DNA of 64,000 nt. It comes from Chamaecyparis obtusa (Eukaryota; Streptophyta; Pinopsida; Cupressales; Cupressaceae). Below, piece after piece: positions 1 to 11,552 of this stretch. The position numbers and the translations under genes were made by a program. Location of the stretch: contig BSBK01008833.1 in assembly GCA_027943335.1 (NCBI GenBank), positions 402,001 to 466,000 of the forward strand, written 5' to 3'. Positions within the stretch are counted from its first letter, which is position 1, and every line of letters begins with the position of its first letter. The notes below the pieces were generated by a model. The model ran no database searches. It saw only the letters and a program-made list of their open reading frames with translations, and had not been told where the DNA came from.

Positions 1-560
1 TTTTTTTCAACCAACGGCATAGAATTTCCGCGGTGAATTCCCAAATTAGGGCCTACGGTTTCATCATGAAATTGAAACAATGATGCAAGTTCAATCCGTG
101 TGAGTATCCATAGTTTATTTTTAGATTGAATGTGATACAACTCAACTGAAATTCACATAAACTGAAACCCCTTTACATTGCACAAATTAATTCCACATTC
201 AGCTGTATCAAGTTGACTTGGTTTGGAATGATAAATTTCTAGTATCGTTAATACATCTAACTATGACTTATAACTGCAGAGACCAAAAAGAAATCACTAT
301 ATCATCACCAAACAACTACAGACTTATCCATGAATTAAAAGAATAATAATGATAGTTGCTTGTGGAATCTTAACATAATAGGACTCAAGTATCTACCTGT
401 GTAAACTTCATTCATCAGAAGTGAGATTAGGGAACCCTGTCCTCGAAGTGCCCTCTGTTCGGTGTGTAAAAAATAGAGTGATTGTTTTGAGGAGACTTTG
501 GAACATTTGAGTCTTTATGTCAAGACCAGAGACCCAAACCAGAGAAATGAGGGTGATCGA
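1..560. other. Unassigned AT-rich DNA
   Basis: I see no coding stretch, RNA gene or clear repeat here. Short open stretches in all frames look like chance ORFs. A run of T follows at 609-621. Confidence 0.5.
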
Positions 561-634
561 CAATGGCTGCAAATGACAATGGTGCTATTGAAAATACAAA
601 TGACAACATTTTTTTTTTTTTGCCTTATATCCCA

Positions 635-658
635 ACAACGTCGCAATTGCGATGTTGT
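635..658. repeat. Near-perfect 24 bp palindrome
   Basis: The stretch reads almost identically on both strands around the centre GCAATTGC, with two mismatched positions. It lies ~60 bp inside the CACTA-like terminus at 721-749. Short GTCGCAA/TTGCGAC motifs recur between the two, as expected of subterminal transposase-binding repeats in CACTA elements. The binding role is inferred. Confidence 0.45.
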
Positions 659-720
659 CGAGTTATAATTGAAAGAAAAAGGCAAAAACACATAACATCT
701 ACACGCCGTCGCAAATTGCC

Positions 721-749
721 GTCGCAATTTCACCCCAAATGTATTAGTG
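721..749 (-). repeat. CACTA-like terminal inverted repeat (element lies to the left)
   Basis: Read on the minus strand this begins CACTAATACATTTGGGGT. It closely matches the terminus at 13121-13149, which begins CACTACAACATTTGGGGT. CACTA (En/Spm) transposons start with CACTA, so this marks the right-hand end of an element extending leftward. No partner end was found inside the window. Confidence 0.55.
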
Positions 750-824
750 AAACAACCTTGTATTAATCATTGGAAATCCATTGTCATGTTCAATAACGGT
801 TCTATCAAGATCATTTTTATTGAG

Positions 825-1830
825 TCATAGTCTAGACCATTTCACAACAAAGAGAACTAATTTGAAGGAATTAAAGTCATAGTCAAGTATATCAACCAAA
901 ATACCATAGAATAAATTTTGTGACTCTTGAGGATGTAAGTCATTTCTAGATGAAATATTAGTTGCTTGGAACACTACACTTATCCCAGAATCACAAGTTC
1001 TTTTCATGTCATCCAACTTTTTGATGCAAAATTTATAACCATTGCATAACATAGCCTTATGGTGTTTCACCTACACTAATGTCAAACATGTATAAATTAT
1101 TGCATCATGAGTTGAAAAACATACAGTTGATTAATTAACAAATTTATAAGTACCTAGTGATCTCTTAAACTATATGCTAAATTTATTTTCTTTTTTGTAA
1201 CATTGGGATCTCCATTACGATGAGCTTGTATAACCAAAGAAGACACAGATTCCCATGTTAATCTATGACCATCATGTTGACATCATTCAATCCATACCGT
1301 CATCCAATCTTGATTGTTTGCAATAAACAAATGTATTGCATCCCACTCTTTAACAACTATACAAAAGTAAATAGATGACTTACACCAGATATATTTTGAA
1401 GATTAAGAATTAATTAACTACAATAACATCTCATAATTTATTACCTTTCAGTTTCCTAAATCTACTGTTGCCCACCAAATAATCCCCTTCAAATTTTTTA
1501 ATGGAGTTGAGATCCCAAATGCAATCTATATGGGTCTTTGCTACAAGATTAGGAAGATATTGAGTAATGTACACTATCATCTAGTATACCATATATCCCT
1601 CAACCATAGAACCCTTGGGATGTGCTCTTTGTCATACCAAACCCTTCAAAAATTTCAAGTGTCTCTCAACCATCCACATTGACCTAGCATGTACAGGTCC
1701 ACACAATTCAATCTCCTCAACTTGGTGTATGAGGTAGTGTTCTTGTGCATTGAAAAAAGATGAAGGTAAACACTTTTGCATTTCACACATTAGTCAACAA
1801 ATTATTTTCTTCCAATAGTCTATATCTTCT
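825..1830 (-). pseudogene. CACTA transposase C-terminal DUF4218 and DUF4216 remnants
   Basis: Around 1560-1800 the minus strand reads EEIELCGPVHARSMWMVERH, followed by KGSMVEGYMVY, with one in-frame stop. This is typical of DUF4218, usually CGPVxxRWMYPxER and GSIxEGY. The block at 825-1070 reads NGYKFCIKKLDDMKRTCDSG and FYGILVDILDYDF, typical of DUF4216. The stretch 1190-1360 is also mostly open on the minus strand but I do not recognise it. Confidence 0.75.
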
Positions 1831-2246
1831 TTATGGATTTCTTTAGATGACAACCACCTACAAGGGATTCAAGACACATAAATATATAAATACGAGACTT
1901 TACAATATATTACTTATTTGATATTATTGTTTGATATATTGAACAAATATCACTTCTTATCTCATGTATTTTCCAAGATCATATATCACTTTTTTGATAG
2001 TATTGTCCAAGCTCTCTGGGAGAGATAGGGATAGAAAATACTGTAACAATTGTCAACTGATCATTTTATACAATGAAAATTGAATGCAGTTACACAAATA
2101 TATTGTAAATACAAAAGACTATGACTTACCTTGATGAAGGTATGCCAATCATGCATTTTCATCCCCGACCCAAAATCATTTTTCTTTGATATGAGATTGC
2201 TTATATCTGTAGTAAATCCTATAGGAAATCAAATTTTTTGGATGAC

Positions 2247-4204
2247 TTATTTTATTGTATTACTTTGTTTCTCTATTAATAACCAAGGAAGAGCACTTGC
2301 ATTAATCTGATCTCTATTTCTGTTTGATTCAATGATATTTTTCATTACATGATTGAAATCATGAATGTCACTATAAATTTTGCTAAATTTTTCTTTGTCA
2401 CGCCTTCCATCCAATATTTTCCACAGTGTCTTTGTTACATTATTTCCAATATGCATTGTATCAAACAAATGCACAATTTGTAGCTGCTCATAGTAGGACA
2501 GCCTACTAAATTCTTTGGGATAACATTTTAATCCCTTTGGAAGCTGGTATGTGATGCCTTCACAACCTTCAAGATCATCAACTACATAATTAGCCAAAAA
2601 AACACAATCAAAATATATAATTTTCAAACATAAACCATTAGGTGAAATGGTATTACCTCGAATTCTATTATATTCCAACTACCATAGGTGAGGTGTCATT
2701 CTTCAGGGCTTTGATGTAGTCTCTTATTTCCTAATGAAAAGATGTCTTTCCGCACTTTGATACTTATGATTTATGGGGAGGAAGTGCCTATACTCATCAA
2801 GCACCTACTTTCTTAAACTTTTAAAATGACGAGATTTCATCTTTGGACCACACATTTAACATGCAAATTTTCCCTTTGTTTGAAGACCTACAAGATAACG
2901 ATACAATTGGATTAAATATATAAATTTTTAGAATTTGAATTATTGTGAACAATTAAAATTCACCATAACATACCACATAAATGTGTCAACCTTGGAGCAT
3001 CATGAATTGTCCACACAAGCATTGCATGCAATTGAAACTGTATTTTTCCAATTGGTCTAGAGATTTCATACATAGTGAAACCATTCCATAACACCAACAA
3101 CTCATTGATAAGAGGCGCAATATATACATTCATATCTTTTACTTGGTACTTACCTAGTTGAATTAACAACATCAGATAATTATTGTGACCATTTCACTCC
3201 AAGACTTATAATTACATGTAGATAACTATAAAATAATAAGATACTTGGAACAATCATTGCCAACATAATGCGCTCCCTCTTTATTGACATCCATGGAGGA
3301 AGGTTATTGTTTTTTTTTTAAATAGGCTGCACCGAGTAAATAGATCTCATCTCTCCATGTGGATTGACACCGTCTGCTACCAGAGAAAGCTAGAGATTTT
3401 GAGGTTGTTCTTTAAAGTGTGGCCACTTTTCCTCTATGTCCATAAATGATGAACCATCCGCAAGAATTTGAATAATGTCATCTTGACTCATACCGTGTGC
3501 ATGGTAATCCATAAATTGTGCCAAGCTATTGCACCTGAATAATTATTTCAGACGTGGAATAATGGGGATGTAATGAAGAACCTTGTAATGCACCTTTTTT
3601 ATCATTTGATCATCTCGATATCTACTCGTATGACATTTAGGGCATTCTATTGCATTTTCATGTTCTTTATGATAAATAATATGATCTTTGTGGCAAGCAT
3701 CTATTGCTTGATACTCCATTCCAATATGTTTCATAGTGGCACATAATTCTCATTACGAGCGAGTGAGAAAATTTAATGGCGGTTACAAAAACTCACTTAT
3801 CAATCTACAAAAAATAATATAGTTCATTGCTATAAACAATCTTATTGGTACATGTTTCACCTTTTATAGACTATAATGACATATATGACAAACCTTAGCA
3901 TATGTGACATTGCTATGTTGGATAAACCATTCATAACCTTCAAATTCACAAAAAATAATACAATAGAGAGAAGCGTAGATTGGGAGCCTTCGTAAAGGGC
4001 CATGTTCACCTTCTCAAGTAGAGGTATATCATCGATGATGTCAATGTCATCCTTAGCATAATCATCATCATTATCAGTAACACTAACACTAGCAACACCA
4101 GTACCAAATGTGTCAATGATCAATGCATTCATACCATCATCTTCAAATGTGTTTTCTGGCACATGATCGTCATCTTCAATGGGATCATGTTCCTCTTTAT
4201 TCAC
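2247..4204 (-). pseudogene. CACTA transposase, acidic linker and Tnp2 core
   Basis: Four minus-strand blocks follow one another. 3857-4204 holds an Asp-rich linker, then a PLYEG-type motif. 3543-3734 holds IDACHKDHIIYHKEHENAIECPKC with RYRDDQ, cut here to its key parts: a Cys pair and KEHE. 2960-3172 holds the GKIQFQLHAMLVWTIHD segment. 2247-2678 holds the HLFDTMHIGNNV segment, usually MHIEKNV in the family. Between 3280 and 3540 the minus strand also reads as Tnp2-like sequence around NNLPPWMSIK. Confidence 0.8.
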
Positions 4205-4307
4205 ACTTGGGAGATCAATCTATATAAAAATGATGATAATCAAACCCCCTTCAATGTGATAATCAAACCTCTTTCCATGGCTCATATGTATATTAATTGT
4301 GAAAACA

Positions 4308-4532
4308 TTATAATAAACAACTTACCATTGGATGATAATAAAATTCCCCTTCAATATGACCATTCTCCCTATAATGTCTCTTTGCTATTTTGATTTTGAT
4401 TCTTCTTGTCTTTAAGCTATTACAACTCTTGCATGGACAATAACATTTTTCATCACCTTCACTTTGAAAGTTAGACAACAATCTAGTGATTGTCTCCGTA
4501 TTTTGATCGAATTCCCTTGTATTATCTGACAT
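4308..4532 (-). pseudogene. CACTA transposase, N-terminal transposase-associated domain
   Basis: A short open stretch from an ATG at 4532 includes CYCPCKSC and HYRENGHIEGEF. It resembles the cysteine-bearing transposase-associated domain that opens Tnp2 proteins, where CPCxxC is followed by a LxxxGFxxxY-type motif. The domain probably binds DNA through zinc. It ends at a stop or a degraded splice site before the acidic linker encoded at 3857-4204. Confidence 0.7.
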
Positions 4533-4539
4533 GATCCTT

Positions 4540-5169
4540 AATGTGTATATCTACAAAAAAAAAATTGGACATGTTGTACTTAATGTCACAGCTTCCTATG
4601 TGTTTCATCCTTCATGTATACACTTACTTCGACCAAACTCTTAAGTTTATGACAGATTTTGCCAAATGCTTTGTAGGAAACCAAGTAAGGGATATTCTTT
4701 AGTTCAAATAAAAAGTTATGATATGTTGAAACTACTCTAAAAATATTTCTCCTATCAACAAAATTGTTCAAATTCTAAGGGCATGATTTCACATACATTC
4801 TAGAGCTAGAGGTGAACGCTAGCCATAGTTGTTGCATTGTTTGCTACTTTTATTGTTCACATTTATTTGAAAATTACTAGTCATGCTTTTAAAAGAATTA
4901 TAAGCTTTTAAAACAGTTCAAACCATGTCATGACTTGAGAACTTGATCGGAGGGATCAAGAACAGATTTAGCATTAATTAGTTATTGGTTTAACTTATAA
5001 AATATTTTAGATAAGAGAACGACATAACTTTTTTTGAAAACCACAAATTGTCTGCATTAAAAGAAATTATACTGCAAGCTTCTATGAATAAGAAAATACA
5101 ATTTAAAATTCATTAATTGCAACTGCAACATTAGAGAAAAGTTGAATTTTATTTATGCCTTAATGAATA
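4540..5169. other. Unassigned AT-rich spacer
   Basis: A minus-strand stretch at 4586-4771 is open for 61 codons but has no recognisable motif. The remainder is AT-rich, with no gene or repeat that I can support. The repeat family of the next region starts near 5170. Confidence 0.4.
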
Positions 5170-7105
5170 TCTTCCTTGTACCACACAAAAAATTATGTGA
5201 TAACTATGTCTACTCCAACCTTAATTGTTTAAGAATTCACCATATTAGATAAAGTATGTTTAAGAATTACTAAAAAATCTTAATCTATTTAAGCAATTCA
5301 TATAGATTAGAATTACAACATATTGGCTTACTTAACAAAGTAGGTTCAGTTTTAAGATAAAGTATGTTAAGATAAAGAATATAATTTACAATTAATACCC
5401 AATTGTCTAATTCAATAGTCGACTCTTAAAGCATATAAAGTAGGTTCAGTTATTTTAGATAAAGTATGTTTAATCTAGTTTAATACTTTATTAACTATGT
5501 CTACTCCAACCTTAATTGTTTAAGAATTTATCATATTAGATAAAATATGTTTAAGAATTGTTGGGACTAGTCCTTTGGCATGTATTAAACAAAATAGAAT
5601 TTAATCTGTAGACATAGTTAATGCACCATATTAGATAAAGTAGGTTTTATCACTAGAAAGGTCCTTGTACCACACAAAAAAAAGAATTCAATAGATTAAC
5701 TAAGTAGGACCAGTATTGACATGACTGCTAGTCCCAACAATTCTATATAAACTTTATAGATTAGAATTACAGCATATTGGCTGACAAACAAAGTAGGTTC
5801 AGTTTTAAGATAAAGTATGTTCAGAAAAAGAATATAATTTATAATTAATACCCAATTGTCTAATTCAGTAGTCTACTCTTAAAGAATATAAAGTAGGTTA
5901 ATTTACTTCAGATAAAGTATGTTTAATCTAGTTTAATACTTTATTAACTATGTCTACTCCAACCTTAATTGTTTAAGAATTCATCCTATCAGATAAAGTA
6001 TGTTTAAGAATTATTGGGACTGGTCCTTTGGCGTGTATTAAACAGAATAGAATTTAATCTGTAGACATAGTTAATGCACCATATTAGATAAAGTAGGTTC
6101 TATCACTAGAAAGGTCCTTGTACCACACAAAAAAAGGAATTCAATAGATTAACTAAGTAGGACTAGTCCTGACATGACTGTTAGTCCCAACAATTCTATA
6201 TATACTTTATAGATTAGAATTACAACATATTGGTTGACAAACAAAGTATGTTCAGATAAAGAGTAGCATTTACAATTAATACCCAATTGTTTAATTCAAT
6301 AGTCTACTCTTAAAGCATATAAAGTAGGTTTAGTTACTTCAGATAAAGTATGTTTAATCTAGTTTAATACTTTATTAATTATGTCTACTCCAACCTTAAT
6401 TATTTAAGAAATCATTATATCAGATAAAGTATGTTTAAGAATTGTTGGACCTGGTCCTTTGGCATGTATTAAACAAAATAGAATTTAATCGATAAACATA
6501 GTTAATGCACCATATTAGATAAAGTAGGTTCTATATCTAGAAAGGTCCTTGTACCACACAAAAAAAGGAATTCAATAGATTAACTAAGTAGGACCAACCT
6601 TGACATGACTGCTAGTCCCAACAATTCTATATATATTTTATAGATTAGAATTACAGCATATTGGCTGACAAACAAAGTAGGTTCAGTTTTAAGATAAAGT
6701 GTGTTCAGATAAAGAATAGAATTTACAATTAATACCCAATTGTCTAATTCAATAGTCTACTCTTAAAGCATATAAAGTAGGTTCAGTTACTTTAGATAAA
6801 GTATGTTTAATCTAGTTTAATACTTTATTAACTATGTCTACTCCAACCTTAATTGTTTAAGAATTCATCATATCAGATAAAGTATGTTTAAGAATTGTTG
6901 GGACTGGTCCTTTGGCATGTATTAAACATATTACAATTTAATGTGTAGACATACTTAATGCATCATATTAGATAAAGTAGGTTTTATCACTAGAAAGGTC
7001 CTTGTACCAGACAAAAAAAGGAATTCAATAGATTAACTAAGTAGGACCAGTCCTGTCATGACTGCTAGTCCCAACAATTCTATATATACTTTATAGTTCT
7101 ATTAA
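5170..7105. repeat. Tandem repeat array, ~453 bp unit
   Basis: The landmark CTACTCCAACCTTAATT recurs at 5210, 5501, 5954, 6385 and 6838. This gives spacings of 291, 453, 431 and 453 bp. Each unit also carries AGATAAAGTATGTTTAAGAA, GGTCCTTTGGCATGTATTAA and CTTGTACCACACAAAAAA. The first copy is truncated and one copy is about 22 bp short. The array is non-coding. Inverted copies of the same landmarks lie at 8238-8335, 8870-8950 and 11460-11550. Confidence 0.85.
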
Positions 7106-7640
7106 TATGCATTAATTTAAACCTTAAGTAATGCAATAACTTTATTAGTTTAACAATGAATTACAGAGAAGGACAGTAACCTTATAATTGTTTACTATTA
7201 TAATCTTCATTGTCCCCCACAAAAAACTAAGTAATAACTACTCCACCCTTAATAGTGATGAAATAAAGAATTAACGTATACTTTAATTTATTACTATTCT
7301 AAATTAGGTTATAAGACAATAATTATCTTAATCTAATATGTATGGAATTCTTATTTACTTCATATTAAACCATCAATTCAATATTAATTATAAATTACTT
7401 TATTTGTTACTTTATATCAGTGTATTAAACTGATATTAGCAATTTACAATTAATCTTGTGTGGTAGAACCTACTTTATCTAATATGGTGCATTGTGAGTT
7501 TGAAGATAGTCTGTTGCATGTGTGATAGAACGTACTTTACACAATATGGTGCATTGTTAAACAAATTAAGGGTGGAGTAGTTATTACTTAGTTTTTTGTG
7601 GGGGACAATAAAAATTTGTCTCACAAATACATGCCATTGG
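7106..7640. repeat. Inverted repeat pair related to the 453 bp family
   Basis: The segment near 7205-7255 (TTGTCCCCCACAAAAAACTA) is the reverse complement of 7563-7612 (AGTTTTTTGTGGGGGACAA). The loop contains two direct copies of a GAACxTACTTT...AATATGGTGCATTG sequence near 7467 and 7528. These are inverted versions of a motif in the 453 bp units. No coding content is seen. Confidence 0.65.
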
Positions 7641-7795
7641 TTCAGTTTTGATTTTTTTTTACAAAACAAAAAAGAAAGAAAAAGAAACGCTCATTTGTAA
7701 TTTTCATGAACTGTGAAGAGGGCACCGTGTGCAAAGAGGGAAGAGGGCACTGCACTTTTGCTTGTGAGCTGCGAAGAGGGTATCCATTTTATAGA
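7641..7795. repeat. Inverted copy of the 12.8-13.0 kb minisatellite region
   Basis: AAGAAACGCTCATTTGTAAT, followed by GAAGAGGGCACCGTG and GAGCTGCGAAGAGGG, matches the reverse complement of 12900-13015. The two inverted copies lie about 5 kb apart and flank most of the foldback family. Confidence 0.65.
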
Positions 7796-7834
7796 GGTTG
7801 TGAGTGTTTTATTCATTTTTTTATCAGTAATTGG

Positions 7835-8105
7835 GAGACTAAATGGTGATAACACCTTTATCAGTTTAGCATGTTTAATGCATAGTAATTACAAATTGAT
7901 ACTTATCTGTATTGTTATATGATACACTTCTTGGAATGAATTACAGAGGACAATAACCTTATAACAATGAATTGTATAACAATGCATATTATAACCTTAT
8001 TCATTCCAAGAAGTGCATCTTATAACAATGTAGATAAGAATCAATTTGTAATTACTATGCATTAAACATGCTAAACTGATAAAGGTGTTATCTGCATTTA
8101 ATCTG
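7835..8105. repeat. Hairpin-forming inverted repeat
   Basis: The left arm runs from about 7840 to 7940 and contains GTAATTACAAATTGATACTT and CACTTCTTGGAATGAA. It is mirrored by a right arm from about 8002 to 8100, with TTCATTCCAAGAAGTG and AATTTGTAATTACTATGC. The spacer is about 60 bp and the centre lies near 7970. It is non-coding. Confidence 0.7.
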
Positions 8106-8237
8106 CCAATTACTAATAGATTAAGCATATTATTACTATGATTAATGTTCCATTTAAATGCATTTAACACAAAACAAATTACAAAATTGAACCAATGGCA
8201 TGTTTACAACAAAGGTCTAATAGAACTCCCAAAAATT

Positions 8238-8335
8238 CTTAAACATACTTTATCTGATATGATCAATTCTTAAACAATTAAAGTTGGAGTAGACATAGTT
8301 ATCACATAGTTTTTTGTGTGGTACAAGGAAGACTT
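8238..8335. repeat. Inverted copy of a 453 bp unit segment
   Basis: This is the reverse complement of about 5170-5265. It reads CTTAAACATACTTTATCTGA, then GGAGTAGACATAG and TTTTTTGTGTGGTACAAGGA. Together with 5170 it bounds a ~3.2 kb block with inverted ends. Confidence 0.7.
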
Positions 8336-8389
8336 GGCTAGGTCAAATCTTCCTTCATGCTAGCCATCTACAGAATCAGACCTTTATTA

Positions 8390-8953
8390 AGAATTCATCA
8401 TATCTAATAAAGTATGTATAAGAATTGTGGGGACTGGTCCTTTGGTGTGTATTAAAGAGAATAGAATTTTCAGCATATTATTATCATTTTATTTCTCTGT
8501 TGTAAACATGCCATTGGTTTAGTTTTGTAATTATTTTTTGTGTTAAATGCATTTAAAATAAAGGTCTAATTCTGTAGACTATTGGTTAGACAAATCTTCA
8601 TTGTCTTCTGATTGTCTTCTTTATCTTCATTATCTTCTGATTGTCTAAATGCTTCTTTATTTGTCAGCTAATTAATAGATGATAGTATATAATGAAGACA
8701 ATCAAAAGACAATGAAGATTTGTTTGACCAATAGTCTACAAAATTAGACCTTTATTTTAAATGCATTTAACACAAAAAATTTTTTTACAAAACTAAACCA
8801 ATGGCATGTTTACAACAGAGAAATAGAATGACAATAATATGTTGAAAATTGTATTCTATTTAATACACGCCAAAGGACCAATCCCAACAATTCTTAAACA
8901 TACTTTATCTGATATGATGAATTCTTAAACAATTAAGGTTGGAGTAGACATAG
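8390..8953. repeat. ~560 bp foldback (large near-palindrome)
   Basis: Left arm landmarks are AAGAATTCATCATATCTAAT, CATGCCATTGGTTTAGTTTT and AGACAAATCTTCATTGTCTT. They recur as reverse complements in the opposite order at 8694-8935. The centre is near 8660. The arms are about 240 bp with a short loop. It is non-coding and resembles a foldback or MITE-like element, and its transcript would fold into a long hairpin. Confidence 0.75.
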
Positions 8954-10794
8954 TGGTGCAAGGGCACCTAGGAACTACAAGACAATCATGAAGACTATGA
9001 AGGAATGGAAGTCACCTCATGCAAATTAGGGGTTCAAGAAGGTCAAAGGAATTATTAATGGTGGAAATTACATAAATTATGATGTATTGGCTCCTATAAT
9101 GGTTTGATGCCATGAAATAGTATTTGAATGTAAAGAATGAGTTATATCCTTGAAAGGATTAAATAATGTATCTTGGACCATTAGTGTCCCAATGTGTCTA
9201 GGAGGTTAGTTGGGTTCCAAATAAATCTTCTAAGTGTTGGAAACACTTTAGAAGTATTAGTGATTAAGTTCATTGAGTTTTAAAGCATTTTCAATGTTTA
9301 AAAGTTTAAATATTTAAATTGTAACGACTAGTAGTCATTTAGGAGGGAAATGGGGTTTTTAATGTTAAATCACTTAACTAAACCCTCTAACTACTAAAAG
9401 AGGTTGAGGAAGTTGTGTTGAGGATTATTATATGTATTTGGGACTCCATTTGTATGGAAATAAAGCATGGAGTGTACGACAGGAACATAGGTTTTAATGA
9501 AATATCAATTTGATTTGCAAAGTTTGTGTTCTTCACAAATTTGAAAGGCTCTAATACTTACTGGTTTTGTTTACAAATCTAGAATGGAATAGTAAGCAAT
9601 CTCCAATCATTCATTACATTGTTGAATGTATTGAGAACTACCTTAAAGCCTGATTCCATGTGTTAAGGACTGGTGAAAACCAGTGACTGTGAGTACAAAC
9701 CTCTTAAAACTTTGAATCTTCATTCTATTCTTCATGCAAACTAGCTGGGTTAATGATTTGCAAGATGAAACAAGTTATTATAAGGTTACATTTCATAGTT
9801 TGAAGGAGTGGAGAGGCATTTAGCATGATTGTACCTTCCTGTACAATGGCTTGGACTGGCTTTTATTAGTTTTCCTTTTGTATTTTGAAGTCTAACTTGT
9901 AACCCACACCTTTCCATGGGCTCAAAGGCCTAGGATCCATGGAAAGATGATTGCTAACAATGTACCATAGTTCTAATGATCTTCTCTTGCATAGATTTAA
10001 TAAGTAATGTGATCGCAGGCTGATTTAAAGAAGGTTTTGTAATGAATTTGATCGCTAAGGTATAACAGTGGGAGATCAGGTTGAACAACATAGTGTTGTG
10101 AAGATTTGGATAGTCTTATATTGGCATATAAATGATGAATCAATCACCAATTGAGCCAAGAAAGGTGTGAAAGACTGGGATTGGAGAAACACTCAAATCA
10201 AGGGTTTGAAGCCACCAAATTGGGGTTTTTGATGTTGCAGGTATTTTGGGTTTAATTCCTCTTAGGATTAGTGGTTTTGAGTCATCTAATGACACTGTCC
10301 AAGGTTTGAGAACTTGGATAAATTTATATGATATAGTTTCTTTGAAAAATCATCAAGTTTCTAGTGTAATTATAGGGGTGCAGGTAGAGTGCTACTATTT
10401 GGTCCAAAAGACCAATACCTAAATTTGAGATATGTTATTGAAAGGATAAAAAGGTGTCTAAAGGTGGATTTAGTTCTTTTGGTATTTTGGAAACGTGGAG
10501 TGTTTGAAGACCAAAAAGGTCACTGTTGGGCTACAAGGTTGGCTCATTAGGCCTCTAGGCCAGTTTGAAGACATTTAGCCATTGGGAGTAAAGGGTAAGT
10601 CTAGAAACCTTGAAACCACTTTAATCTATCCTTATATACCTCAAATACATCAAATCTATCATTATTTTGCATTTAGAGTAACCTTGGTTGGGTTGTGTTT
10701 CTTAAAGCCATTGGGCACTTGGGAGAAGTTGTGGGTTTGTAAGCCAAATAAGTGTAACTTATCTTGTTTATCAGTCCACCACCCTTTCCTCTGC
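8954..10794. mobile_element. Probable solo LTR or non-coding insertion
   Basis: The repeat-family sequence GGAGTAGACATAG stops at 8953 and resumes near 10795 as ACATAATTTTTTGTGTGGTA, matching the uninterrupted copy at 8285-8330. The inserted ~1.84 kb starts TGGTGCAAGG and ends CCTCTGCA, i.e. TG...CA as in LTRs. It has no coding content and no internal repeats. A clean 5 bp target duplication was not seen, so the exact ends and the solo-LTR reading remain uncertain. Confidence 0.4.
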
Positions 10795-11149
10795 ATTACA
10801 TAATTTTTTGTGTGGTACAAGGAATATTTGGCTGATTAAGAGGGAGGCCTTCTTTAGAATCTCATGAGTTTTGTACTACACATGCAACATATTGTGAGTT
10901 TGAAGAGAGTCTGTGCTATGTGTGATAGAACCTACTTTATCTAATATGGTGCATTGTTAAACAAATTAAGGGTGGAGTAGTTATTACTTAGATTTTTGTG
11001 GGGGACAATGAAGATTTGTCTGACAAATAGCATGTCTTCTTTAGTATCTCATGAATTTTTACCACATATGCAAAAAAATGAATATGTTTTTTTCATCTCC
11101 AATTAGTTAATGCTTTATAGAAACTCTAAAAGTATATTTAGGAGTTCCC
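10795..11149. repeat. Dispersed copy of the foldback repeat family
   Basis: It contains AACCTACTTTATCTAATATG, AAGGGTGGAGTAGTTATTAC and TTTTTGTGGGGGACAATGAA. The same landmarks occur in the same order at 7460-7620. Pieces of the family continue into the foldback at 11150. Confidence 0.6.
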
Positions 11150-11552
11150 TAATTGTTTAAGAATTCATCATATCGGATAATGTATGTTTAAGAATTGTGG
11201 GGATTGTTCCTTTGGTGTGTATTAAAGAGAATAGAATTTTCAGCATATTATTATCATTCTATTTCTTTATTGTAAATATGCCATTGGTTCAGTTTTGTAA
11301 TTTTTTCTTTATTATTTAGACAATCAGAAGACAATGAAGATAATTTTAAATGCATTTAACACAAAAATAATTTACAAAACTGAACCAATGGCATGTTTAC
11401 AACAAAGAAATAGAATGATAATAATATGCTGAAAATTGTATTATGTTTAATACACGCCAAAGGACCAGTCCCAACAATTCTTAAACATACTTTATCTGAT
11501 ATGATGAATTCTTAAAAAATTAAGGTTTGGAGTAGACATAGTTATCACAGAT
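11150..11552. repeat. Second foldback, shorter loop than 8390-8953
   Basis: The left arm carries AAGAATTCATCATATCGGAT, TTCAGCATATTATTATCATT and ATGCCATTGGTTCAGTTTTG. It is mirrored by reverse complements at 11370-11520. The centre lies near 11335. It is about 400 bp against about 560 bp for its relative, because the central arms are shortened. Confidence 0.75.

Larger units (their letters stand above)
825..4532 (-). pseudogene. Degenerate CACTA (En/Spm) Tnp2 transposase
   Basis: Minus-strand blocks occur in the order expected of a plant CACTA transposase: N-terminal transposase-associated domain, Tnp2 core, DUF4218, then DUF4216. They are broken by stops, frameshifts and probably intron remnants, so no functional protein is possible. 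In intact elements the protein cuts DNA at CACTA termini. The recognition rests on domain order and motifs such as LYEGSQSTLLSIVLFFVNLK and FQLHAMLVWTIHD, which have close counterparts in the family. Matching terminal repeats of this copy could not be paired. Confidence 0.85.
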
